From Chelonoidis abingdonii (Eukaryota > Chordata > Testudines > Testudinidae): a stretch of DNA of 64,000 bases. The stretch's first letter is position 1, and each line of letters starts with the position of its first letter. Made by a program: the position numbers and the translations under genes. Below the pieces are notes generated by a model. It saw only the letters and a list, made by a program, of their open reading frames with translations. It was not told the DNA's origin and did no database searches. Of the stretch, positions 9,963 through 19,634 are shown piece after piece. The stretch is from contig NC_133770.1 of NCBI RefSeq assembly GCF_003597395.2, positions 84,673,694 through 84,737,693 of the forward strand. The letters are read 5' to 3'.

Positions 9963-11192
9963 AGAAAGGATGAGGAAGTTACAAACAAGTTACAGTATGG
10001 GGACCCAGCTTCGTGGCCCAGATGTGATGACAGTGTGCAGCAAATTCTCGTAGAACATGGACCCAAACAAGTTTGTGAATTTCCCTTCCCTAAGGATGGA
10101 AATAAAAGAAAATTCCCTGCTCAGCATTACAAGAGGAAACTCATCAATGGGCAAGAAATTCATCAAAACTGGTTACAATATTCAGTGTCAAAGGACTGTG
10201 TTTTGCTTTTGCTGCAAGTTGTTTAGAAATCAAGCGATTGGTACATCACTTACTGAAAATGGTTCAAAGGACTGGAAAAACATATCTTCAATTCTCTCTT
10301 CACGTGAAAGAAGTACAGAATATTTGGAATATTTTCAAAATTGGAAAGAACTTGAATTATGATTAAAAAATAGAAAAACTGTTAATGAAGAAAATTTACG
10401 TGTGATCAAGGAAAAAAGAATATTGGCAACAAAGCGTCTGATTGCTTTAGTGAGAGTTCTTGGTAGGCAAAATTCAGCATTCTATGGCTGCAGTAAAAAT
10501 GAAAAATTATACACTCAAGGTAATGGAAAATTTAAATAATTTGTTGAATACCTAGCTTTGTTTGATCCAGTCATGAAGGAGCATCTACGTAAAATAACTG
10601 ATCATGAAACACAGGTTCATTACTTAGGAAAAAATATGCAGAATGAACAGATTCAAATCCTAGCAAATGTCATTAAAAAGAAAATTGTAGAAGCTGCCCA
10701 TTCTGCAAAATACTTTTCAATAATACTGGACTGTACACCACATGTGAGTCATGTTGAACAAATGACGATAATCTTTCTTTTTGTGGATATGGAAAAAGTC
10801 TGCAGATAAAGATAATGTTGACGTGGTCATAAAGAAACATTTTGGGGTTTCGTAACACTGAAGGAGACGACTGGAGCATTTATGACTGAAACTATTCTAC
10901 AAGAGCTTGAAACAGTTTCATTATCTGTTGAAAACTTATGTGGCCAAGTCTATGATAAGGGGAGGAATATGAAGGGTAAAGAAAATGATGTGCAAAGGAG
11001 AATGATGGAAATCAATCCTAGCGCCTTTTTCGTTCCTTGCAGTGCTCATTTTCTGAATTTGGTTGTCAATGATGCTGCTAGCTGTTTGGACGCAAGCAGT
11101 TTCTTTGATCTGGTGCAATGTGTTTATGTGTTTTTCACAGGCTCAATACACCATTGGGAGATTGTCGCTCGCCAAGTGAATCCTCTAACTGT
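9963..11192 (+). pseudogene. hAT transposase, zinc finger and first catalytic part
   Basis: Transposase would cut and paste the hAT element. After the CR1 the frame resumes with GDPASWPRCDDSVQQIL and a TTF/MYM-like zinc finger (WLQYSVSKD then CFCCKLF, 10170-10230) across a 2-bp deletion. Further pieces (10558-10809 and 10882-11190) give MKEHLRKITDHETQVHYL, YFSIILDCTPHVSHVEQM (first catalytic Asp region) and FFVPCSAHFLNLVVNDAA. Several stops and shifts interrupt it. The last codons before 11192 continue at 13248 past the Harbinger insertion. Confidence 0.82.
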
Positions 11193-11461
11193 GGCCTGGT
11201 CTACACTACACATTTATACTGATTTTAGCAGCGTTAAACCGATTTAACGCTGTACCCATCCACACAACGAGGCCCTTTATATCGATATAAAGGGCTCTTT
11301 AAACCGGTTTCTGTGCTCCTCCCCAATGAGAGGAGTAGCACTGAAATCGGTATAACCATATCGGATTAGGGTTAGTGTGGCCGCAAATCGACAGTATTAG
11401 CCTCCGGGCGGTATCCCACAGTGCACCACTGTGACTGCTCTGGAAAGCAGGCTGAACTCGG

Positions 11462-11880
11462 ATGCACTGGCCAAGTAGACAGGAAAAGCCCCGCGAACTT
11501 TTGAATTGCATTTCCTGTTTGCTCAGTGTGGAGCTCCAATCAGCATGGGTGGCGATGCAGTCCCAAATCCAAAAAGAGCTCCAGCATGGACTGTACGGGA
11601 GAGATATGGAGTCTGATCGCTGTATTAGGAGACAAATCTGTTCTTCACAGCTCGTTACAGAAGACGAAAGTGCCAGAGCATTTGAAAAATCTCCCGGCTA
11701 TGATACAGAGTCCACAGCCAGTGCTGTGTGACAAGCGTAACGGGAAGCCAAAGAATCAAATGGACGCTCATGAAGGAAGGGGAGTGGGTACTGAGACTCC
11801 AGCTATCCCACAGTTCCCCGCAGTCTCCGAAAAGCATTTTCATCTTGGCTGAGGTCCCAATGCCTGTAGGGGTCAAATAC
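11462..11880 (+). pseudogene. Harbinger Myb/SANT-like protein remnant
   Basis: In shifted plus-strand frames the sequence shows the signature of the Harbinger accessory DNA-binding protein: ARTVREIWSLIAVLGDKSV followed by a QK..VPEHLKNLP helix region. Harbinger elements need this Myb-like protein to bring transposase to DNA. The copy is broken by indels and stops. The corresponding protein at 42740-42931 is better kept. Confidence 0.65.
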
Positions 11881-12900
11881 ATTGTCCGGGGTGGTTCTTG
11901 AGTTATATCTCAGTCAATTTCCCCCTCTTCCCCCCCGTGAAGGAAAGGGAAAAAAATCATTTTTTGCCTTTTTTCTGTCACCGCCCCATTGCTCCCTTAC
12001 TGCCTGCTTCTGCACGGCATGAACAGCAGCATCCTCTCCCTCTCTTCTCCCCAGGTGCAATGGTACAGTACAAAATGATCTGATGAGCCATCCTCATCAT
12101 CCTGGAGTAGCTCTGGTTGGTCTCAGGTGAGGTCGGCCGGGGGGCGCCTGCGGTAAAAAAATAAGATTGACTCCTGGTCATTCCAGCAGAGGTACAGAAT
12201 GGCTGGTCCACTACGGGCTGAGCTCCATCAGGCCCCCCCTTTATGCTCTAAGAAACGTTCGTACTGCCTGGACTATCATAGCAGCTGAGAGGCTGCCTCC
12301 CCTCTTTTATCTCACTAAAAGTCAGTGTTTCTATATTCCTGCTTTCTTTATTACTTCATACACAAATGGGGGGCAACTGCAAACAGTAGCCAGGAGGGTT
12401 GGGAAGGAGGGAAGGCAATGGGGGGTTGTTGCAGAGAGCATTCCCTTAGGAATGGCTGTAGCTCATCATTTCTGCGGGACTGACCGGCGCGACTGTGCTC
12501 TTGGTTCTTGTTACACTGATTGTCTAGTACACTTGCCCCATATTCTGGCAGGACTGACTCTATTTTCTAGATAAAACATAAAGGAGGGAATGACTCGGGG
12601 AGTCATTCCCATTTTTGTCTTTGCACCCTTGGCGACCTCAGGAGGCCAACCAGGAACACCCACTGACAGCAGCACGGTAACAGATTGACTTGATAACCAT
12701 CAATCTCTTCGCCAATTACAATGGCCACACAGACGGTACAGAATACTGGTAACCGTTTCTGCTGCCTTGCAAAAGCAAATGAATGCTGCTATTTGTAGCG
12801 CTGCAGTACTGTCTCTGTCAGCGGCATCCAGTACACATACGGTGACAGTGACAAAAGGCAAAACGGGCTCCATGGTTGCCATGCCTATGGCGTCTGCCGG
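11881..12900. other. Non-coding interior of the deleted Harbinger
   Basis: GC-balanced filler between the Myb remnant and the transposase-side end. No transposase frame was found. A short perfect palindrome (gggaatgactcggggagtcattccc) lies near 12591-12611 and could form a hairpin. Confidence 0.5.
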
Positions 12901-13247
12901 ACAATCCAGGGAAAAGACGTGAAATATTGTCTGCCGTTGCTTTCACGGAGGAAGGAATGAGTGACAACATTTACCCAGAATCACCTGCGACACTGTTTTT
13001 GCACCATCATGCATTGGGATCTCAACCCAGAATTCCAATGGGTGGGAGCAACTGCGGGAACTATGGGATAGCTGCGGGATAGTTACCTACGGTGCAACGC
13101 TCCAGAAATTGACGCTAGCCTCAGTACATGGATGCACACCACCAAATTAGTGTGCTTTGTGTGGCCACGTGCATTCGACTTTATACAATCTGTTTTACAA
13201 AACAGGTTTATGTAAAATCGGAATAATCCTGTAGTGTAGACGTACCC

Positions 13248-14330
13248 TGTGAAATTACTTAGTCAGACAACATGGGAGAGTCACACTGATGCTTTGAAGC
13301 CTCTTTGCTATGAACTTTGAAATATTTATGATGCCTTAATTGAAATTTCTCATCATACTATCTTTACTGGATCATCTGGCAATACGGCACATTCAGATGC
13401 AGAAGCTCTTGCAAATGGCCTTTCTGAGTTCCAGTTTGTGACTTCACTCATTTTGTGGCATAATATCCTTTTTGAGATTAACCTCACTAGCAAGCAGCTT
13501 CGGGAAAAGAACTTGAACATACATTCTGCTATTCAAAAACTGCAGCAAGCTAAAAATATTCTGGAGGAATTCAGAAGTGATGAAGGGTTCGAAAGAACAC
13601 TGGTAGATTCTCTTGAGCTTGCTGAAGAAATAGACTTTCTAACAGAATTTGAACCAGAGCCAGTTCACATTCATCAAAAGAAACAGCAGTTTTCGTATGA
13701 AGGATGAGACGCACCCATTCAGAACCCAAAACAAAGGTTCAAAGTGAATTTCTACTTCGCGGTCCTTGATACTGCTGTTCACTCAGCTGACGAAAGATTT
13801 CAACAGATGCAGCAGCTAGAGTCACTATCTGGCTTTCTATATGATATCCATGGCTTGAAAAAGAAAACAGCAAAACAGAGAAGAGAATTTTGTATAAAGC
13901 TAGAGTCGGTATTAACTCATGAAAATTCAAAAGACATTGATGCTACAGATTTTTATAGTGATCTTTAGGCTTTTTCAAGACAGCTTAAGAAACATTCCAC
14001 TCCTGAAGAAGTACTGAAGTTTGTTTGTGAAAATAAACTCACAGACAGATTTCCAAACATTTTTATAGCTCTACACATTACAGTTTCCATAGCTAGTGGG
14101 GAACGTAGCTTCTCAAAGTTAAAATTGATAAAAACATATCTGCGTTCAACAATGGTGCAAGAGAGACTTGTTAGACTTGCCACAATGTCAACAGAGCATG
14201 AAATAGCTGGAAAACTGGATCTAAAAGAACTAGTAACTGAATTTTCAAACTTAAAGCAAGAAAAGTCATGTTTTAAGAGCACAGAGTGTTTTTTATTCAG
14301 AGTGTTTTGTAAATACAGGTTAAAGTTCAC
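13248..14330 (+). pseudogene. hAT transposase, C-terminal part with dimerisation domain
   Basis: The frame resumes after the Harbinger with TTWESHTDALKPL. It runs through 13438-13707 (LTSKQLREKNLNI) and 13744-13968 (RFQQMQQLESLSGFL), and ends in the hAT C-terminal dimerisation domain (IASGERSFSKLKLIKTYLR near 14085-14145, then QERLVRLATMSTEHE). Stops at 13705 and 13966 and a few shifts break it. The order of motifs matches ZMYM1-like vertebrate hAT transposases. Confidence 0.85.
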
Positions 14331-14763
14331 TGAAGAGTTTTCTTATTTTTTCTATATTGGATGTGGTAGTAATGGCAGTTAAAGCAGGATAGTGTAATGG
14401 ACAATTCTGGATTTGTAATAATAAAAATTATAATTAACATTTTTAATGCATTTTTATTTGAAATCAGACTGAATGATCATCTAGCTGTTATGTAGAAATC
14501 TATTCTAAAAATGTCGTGTCTCTATTTTATCCGATTTCAGAAACATTGGTTGGACAGACGGACCGACGGACAAACCGAATATTTAAGCCTCTGTTTAAAA
14601 AAAAAAACCTCTTAAAAACATTAAAAGGAAAAAAGGGGCAAAATGTTTCCCAGTTTACCCAAAACCTCAGCATAGATCTGCCCTTGGGGTTTGGGGTGGG
14701 GGCGCTGATTTCAGGGTTCGCCTAGGGCACTAGTTGCTCACAGCTAGTCTAGGGCCGCCCCTG
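14331..14763 (+). mobile_element. hAT 3' untranslated part and right terminal repeat
   Basis: Non-coding sequence running to CTAGGGCCGCCCCTG at 14749-14763, which reads CAGGGGCGGCCCTAG on the other strand, a typical hAT terminus. The next eight bases (tgcctatg) would be the target duplication, but its partner was not found because the left end is unrecognised. Confidence 0.6.
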
Positions 14764-14930
14764 TGCCTATGACAATGGTACTAGCTCAGTCAGCGTAGCA
14801 GGATGCTGTCCCCCTTGCCTGGACAAAGTTACCCCTCCTACGACTTCTCCTTTTATACATTGACACAAACAAATTATGGATTACATCCAGACATTGTTAG
14901 CTACCACTCTTATTCTTGTACCTCCTAGTG

Positions 14931-15547
14931 CAGGGGTGGGGAAACTTTTTGGCCCAAGGGCTGCTCGGTTTTCGTAAATTGTATGGAGGGCAGGTTAGGG
15001 GAGGGGGTTGTGGCCCAGCCCCCACCTACTGCCTGTCCCCCCAGGACCCCTGCCCCATCCACACACCCCCACTTCCTGTCCTCTGACTGCCCCCAGATCC
15101 CTGCTGCCCCATCCAACCCCTCCTCTCATTCTTGACAGCCCCCCCAGGGCCCCTGTCCCATCCAACCAGCCCTTCTCCCTGTCCCCTGATTGCCCCCCAG
15201 AACCCCTGCCCCTATTCATCCCCCCCCGACCACCACCCCGAACTCCCCTGCCCTCTCTCCAACCCCACCCCCGCTCCCTGCCCCCTTACACCACTGCCTG
15301 GAGCCAGGCAACGCTGCCACTGCCATCACATAGCACAGAGCATCGGGTCAGGCCGGGCTCTGCATCTGTGCTGCCCCAGGAGCTCCACAGCCCCGCTGCC
15401 CAGAGCTTGGTGCCAGCAGCAGAGTGAGTGAACTGAGGCTGCAGAGGAGGGACCGGGGACTAGCCTTCCAGGCCAGGATCTCGGGGCCTGGCCAGGACGG
15501 TCCAACAGGCTGGATGTGTCCCGTGGGCCATAGTTTGCCCACCTCTG
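14931..15547. mobile_element. hAT-type MITE with perfect 8-bp target duplication
   Basis: 617 bases with ends CAGGGGTGGGGAAACTTT and the complement of CAGAGGTGGGCAAACTAT. It is flanked by tcctagtg at 14923-14930 and 15548-15555. The 8-bp duplication and CAGRGGTGGG ends are diagnostic of hAT. The interior is very C-rich (15008-15310) and produces long but meaningless open frames on both strands. Confidence 0.92.
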
Positions 15548-15832
15548 TCCTAGTGAGAACAAAACATCCTTATCCATTATCCTGTCATCACATCCTTCTC
15601 TTACGAGGGGCCAATGTGTTCCTGCACCATCTCTTAGGAATGTGTTCATGTAGTTACTTGAGAGAGCTGTGTGGTTTTGTACCATCCCCTCCAGTCAGGA
15701 ACGTGCTTACTTGGTGTTAGCTAATGCCTACTGTGGTGGTGTTTTGCCAAGGCCAGGCCTACTCTGGATCACAGCCTTTGGTTCTTGCTGTTAACTATGC
15801 CTAGGGCTCTAGCAAGGCCTACACAGCAATTT

Positions 15833-16838
15833 TTTCATCAGTGACATAGATAATGGAGTGGAAAGTATGCTTATAACATTTGTGGATGACAGCAAGCTGG
15901 GAGATGTTTCCAGTACTTTGGAGGACAGGATTAGAATTTAAAAGGATGGTGATAAACTGGAGAATTGATCTGAAATCCACAAGTTGATATTCAGTAAAGG
16001 CAAGTGCAAAGTACTACACTGAGGAAGGAAAAATCAAATCCCCAACTACAAAATGGGGAATAAGTGGCTTGTCTCTCTCACCTACAGAAATTAGTCCAAT
16101 AAAAGATATTACCTCACCCACCTTGTCTCTCTAGTAAGCAGCTATGCAATAGCGCTGCAGAAAAGGTTTGTGGGGTATAATGGATCAAAACTGAAATGAG
16201 CCAACAATATGATGCAGTTGCAAAAAAGGCTAATGTCATTCTGGGGTGTATTATCAGGAGTCTTGTATGTAAAACAAAGGCGGTAATTGTTCTGCTTTTC
16301 TTGGCACTGGTGAAGCCTCAGCTGGAGTACTGTGTCCAGTTTTTGGTGTCACACTTTAAGAAAGATGTAGATAAATTGGAGACAGTCTAGAGAAGAGAAT
16401 CAAAAATGATAAAAAGGTATAGAAAATATGACCTATAAACAAAGACTAAGAGGACTGGACATGTTTAGCCTTGGGAAAAGAAGACTGAGGGGGAACCTCA
16501 TGCCAGTCTTCAAATATGTTAAGGGCTCTTACAAAGAGGACGGTGATCAATTGTTCTCCATGTCCACTGAAGGTAGGACAAGAAGTAATGGTCTTAATTT
16601 GTAGCAAAAAGAGTTACCTTAGATAGTAGGAAAAACTTTTAACTATAAGGGTAGTTAAGTTCTGGAGTACGCTTCCAAGGAAGGTTTTGGCATCCCTATT
16701 CTTGGAGGTTTTTTAGACCAGGTTAGACAAACACTTGTCAGGGATGGTCTAGGTTTACTTGGTCCTGCCTCAGCACAGGGGGCTGGACTCGATGACTTCT
16801 CAAAGTCCCTTCCAATCATACATTTCTATGATTCTATA
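15833..16838 (+). pseudogene. CR1 LINE, 3' end of ORF2 and tail
   Basis: Plus-strand CR1 from the RT catalytic box (FVDD at 15879-15890) through the C-terminal region (16196-16390: QQYDAVAKKANVILG, LVKPQLEYCVQF) to the 3' untranslated part and the tail cattTCTATGATTCTAT at 16821-16838. Broken by stops and by a small insert (16066-16140). The 5' part is missing. A block of 39 codons at 16196-16320 is well kept. Confidence 0.85.
16066..16140 (-). repeat. Short repeat fragment inserted in CR1
   Basis: About 75 bases with the word ggtaatatcttttattgg on the minus strand. The same unit occurs on the plus strand at 35873-35960. It interrupts the CR1 between its RT box and C-terminal region. The family is a common sauropsid interspersed repeat; I cannot name it. 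Confidence 0.6.
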
Positions 16839-16976
16839 TAGAAAACATATTCACCAACAATCACAGGCAATTGCAAATCTCTCAGGTGTCAATGAGTTTT
16901 TCCTGAGTAAGGGAAGGACTTTGTTTATCAAGATGAAAAAGTAGGAAAGATGAAAGAAAAGGGGCGTGTCTCTTTC

Positions 16977-17220
16977 TAGAAACATAGGAATTGCCAGCCT
17001 GGATCAGACTCACAGTCTGGCTAGTCAAGTATCCTGTCTCCAGTAGTGGCCAGCACTGACTGCTTCAGAGGAAGTTGCAAGAAAGCCTGTGGTGGGCAAT
17101 TGAGGAGAAACTTGCTCACAAGTAAAATTTCTTCCTAAATCCCAATAATTACAGTTTGGCTTATCTCCTGCAGCTAAGAGTTTATATCCCATTGTTTTTG
17201 TTGTTTTAATTATTAAGCTT
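16977..17220 (-). repeat. CR1-related 3' repeat fragment
   Basis: Begins with the recurrent acataggaattgccag..ggatcagac motif (compare 39656-39702) and continues with the cagtagtggccagcactgac segment usual in this turtle repeat. Only the tail part is present. Confidence 0.6.
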
Positions 17221-18180
17221 TGTAATCCAAGATCACAATGAAATAAACATACAGACCTGTGTTTTTCCCAGTAACCATGCCAGTTCTTGATATGTATGAT
17301 ACAATATATGATCAGAGATCTATCAATGTAGATCATAGTTCTATAGATTTATCAATATGATCATTGGTCCATCAAGATAGATCTCTCTAGTTATCACTAA
17401 TGCAGTTTATCATTTGAGACTGTGAATGTCAAATGACAGGAGTCCAGGAAGGAGCCTAATGAGGAGGGTAGTTTACTGGTAAGGATGTGGACTGTGGTTA
17501 GGGCTGGGTTTCCCAAACTGCAGGGTCAGCCCCCATAGGTGAAGTCTGGGTGGGGCCTGAAACTCTTGTCTGTCTTTTTGACTATCTTGAAAACAAAAGA
17601 ATGCAAATTACGGTGTGGGATTTTCTGTTAGATTTCCTGTGTGCTTGTTCCATTTCCAACCACAGCCTTGTTCCTGCATCTGGGAGAACAGTAGGGCCTG
17701 AGCACAGTTCTCCCCTAAGTCCTCCTGCTCTTGCCCAGCCAGCATGGAGTTGCTTGTGGAGAGAAAGCAGGGAGGGGAAGAAGTAAGTAGCAGCAATTGC
17801 CAGCAGCTATCTCAGGGTTTAGCTGGTAAAGAGAAGAGGGAGTCTCCATCCCCCCACTCATTTCTGCATCCCCAGCCTGTTCCCTTTGAGTCCCTTTATC
17901 CCCAGCTTGTACCTCTTTTAGGCCCATTTCTCACCCCCTTCCCTGAGTCCCCAGTTTCTCTTCAGGCTCATTCATCTCACTGAAATGTTGCAAACTAAAT
18001 GCTAGTGTGAGTTTATATCATTTACCCTTCTAGTACTGCATTAATTATTGCTATGTGTGAATGTTGTCTCTAACTCACCCGAAGGTGGGGACTGAGCTCA
18101 TTTGCTTCAATAAAAGTGAGGCTTGATAGCAGAATGTTTGAGACTCACTAGGGCAGGGAGTGGATGTAGAGAGCCACGTT
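17221..18180. other. Gene-free stretch
   Basis: Nothing recognised with confidence. A small palindrome-rich AT segment lies at 17300-17400 (repeated tagatc/gatcta words). The open frames at 17550-17983 lack family similarity. Confidence 0.4.
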
Positions 18181-18189
18181 CCCTGGTCT

Positions 18190-19560
18190 TGGAGTGAGAG
18201 GCTGTCAGGGAGGATGGATATACAGGGGTGCTGGAACAATTTTTATAGTGGTGTTTAGCGAGGAGGCCTCACTCCCCGCCATGCCTGAGAGGGACAAGCC
18301 AGAACAGGTGTGGCAGTTGGCAGAGGCACCGCCACCTGTCCCCGCCCCCGTGGAAGTCAAGGGGTGGGACAGGAAGTATGAAAGCCCAGCCCCAGCGCTA
18401 AGTTGGTGGGAGGCTGCCGGAGAGGGCAGATGCTGGTGCCTGAGCTCCTGCTGGGCCCAGCCTGCCCTGTGCTCGGTACCTGGAGGAGCGCTGGCCTAAC
18501 CTGCCCTGTGCTCGGTACCTGGAGGAGCGCTGGCCTGACCTGTCCTGTGCTCGGTGCCCGGAGGAGCTGCCTGCGCTCCCCGATGCCCAGCATCTAAAGG
18601 AGCTGCCTGACCTTCCCCGTGTCTGGCACCTGGAGGAGCGCTGGCCTGACCTACCCTGTGCCTGGCATCTAGAGGAGCTGCCTGAGTTTCCCCATGCCTG
18701 GGACCCAGAGGAGTGGCCTGGACCTCCCGACGCCCAGTATCCTGAGGAACCCATGCTCTGGGACCCACCGGATGATGCTGGCAGATGGCAGGTACCCAGT
18801 GAGGGGGAGATTGGAAGTCGCCCGGGGGTAGCCGACCCCAGTCAGGCTCTAGACATACCTGAGCCTATGTCAGTGTGTTGTGGCCAGGATCCCCACTGAC
18901 TGCAGCGAATCCTTGTTGCTGCTAGGGCCCCGGGCTGGGATGCAGTGGAGTGAGAGGGCCTGTGTCCCCCCTGCCACCCTTCCAAGAGTGGCAGACCACC
19001 CCCCCTGGGCTGAGGAGACCTTTTGTACTGGTTACCTTGCTGTTCAGCCCCTGCTTGAGGGCCTGAGCCGTAGCTGTGTTTGTTGCCCCGCCCTGAGCCC
19101 GGGCTTGGGCTGCACAAGCCGCCACTGTGCTGCTCAGCCCTGCTGAAAGGCCGGAGCTTGAACTGCTTGGGGCCCCGCCCCATTCCAGGGCCCAGCTTAT
19201 AAATTCACTGATTGTTGCTCAGCCCTGCCTGAGGGCCTGAGCCTATTAATTCTGGAAAGCCAGACTATTGCTATTCACCCTTGCAAAGGAAGGCCCGAAC
19301 TCCCCAGTGACTTGATGTTGTTGCCTCAACCCGGAAGCCAAGAGACTGGACCGACAGCGGGTGGTGAGCCGGTGTGGCTCCCCTCCGCCCCTCAGGGAGG
19401 GTTGAGCCCCGGTCCCACCCTTCTACACAGTGGTTCTGAGAGCCATTGAATTGAACTGTAAATCCTGTGTATGATGGAAACTGCTTCAAGCCAGGGGGTG
19501 CGGCAGCACCCCTGCTTCCCTATTTCCAGCATCTATGGGATATATGGTGATTGGCAGGAT
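18190..19560 (+). repeat. GC-rich retroelement-like repeat with internal minisatellite
   Basis: Related to 55090-55935: both contain gacaggaagta or ggcaggaagta, then a variable tandem segment, then matching blocks (gtcgcccgggggtagc, gatccccactgac, ctgctagggcccc, gtggagtg). The relation and the order suggest one interspersed family, perhaps the 5' end or LTR of a retroelement. The copy has no complete protein. The last 300 bases (19260-19560) are less certain. Confidence 0.55.
18450..18770 (+). repeat. Minisatellite, 36- and 39-base units
   Basis: About eight imperfect copies of a unit of the form ctgccctgtgctcggtacctggaggagcgctgg. Unit lengths are 36 or 39 bases, multiples of three, so one plus-strand frame stays open through the array with a repeated (H/Y)LEE(R/L) pattern. 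The array sits inside the GC-rich repeat 18190-19560. Confidence 0.75.
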
Positions 19561-19634
19561 ATGGAGAAGGGATGCGGAGGGTGGAGGGAGCATACAGGGG
19601 ACTGGGATGAATGGAAGCAGGTTGCAGTAGACTA

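Larger units (their letters stand above)
11193..13247 (-). mobile_element. Internally deleted PIF/Harbinger element inserted in hAT
   Basis: 2055 bases bounded by GGCCTGGTCTACACTAC on the left and the complement of GGGTACGTCTACACTAC on the right. TGT precedes the left end (11190-11192) and follows the right end (13248-13250); the shared word can be read as up to 5 bases (ctgtg). The ends match the Myb side (left) and transposase side (right) of the Harbinger copies at 39.7-43.3 and 60.2-64.0 kb, so this copy is in minus orientation. It lacks transposase but keeps Myb remnants. Joining its flanks with one duplication copy continues the hAT reading frame. Confidence 0.85.
8006..14763 (+). mobile_element. 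hAT DNA transposon split by CR1 and Harbinger insertions
   Basis: Plus-strand hAT element with a ZMYM1-like transposase. Coding pieces are 8006-8358, about 9963-11192 and 13248-14330. The first gap is a CR1 (about 8359-9962), the second a Harbinger (11193-13247). The right end at 14763 (GGGCCGCCCCTG) has the CAGGGGCGGCCC form common to hAT ends. The left end is not recognised. Dead: stops and small indels occur in all pieces. Confidence 0.8.

Noticed and set aside
15008..15720. Long overlapping open frames on both strands, Pro- and Ser-rich
   Set aside because: They lie in the C-rich interior of a hAT MITE with perfect duplication. Base composition alone keeps the frames open, and no domain is seen.
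18194..18499. 101-codon frame starting MRGCQGGWIYRG as a gene
   Set aside because: It runs out of phase through the minisatellite and lies in a repeat family with a second copy at 55 kb.
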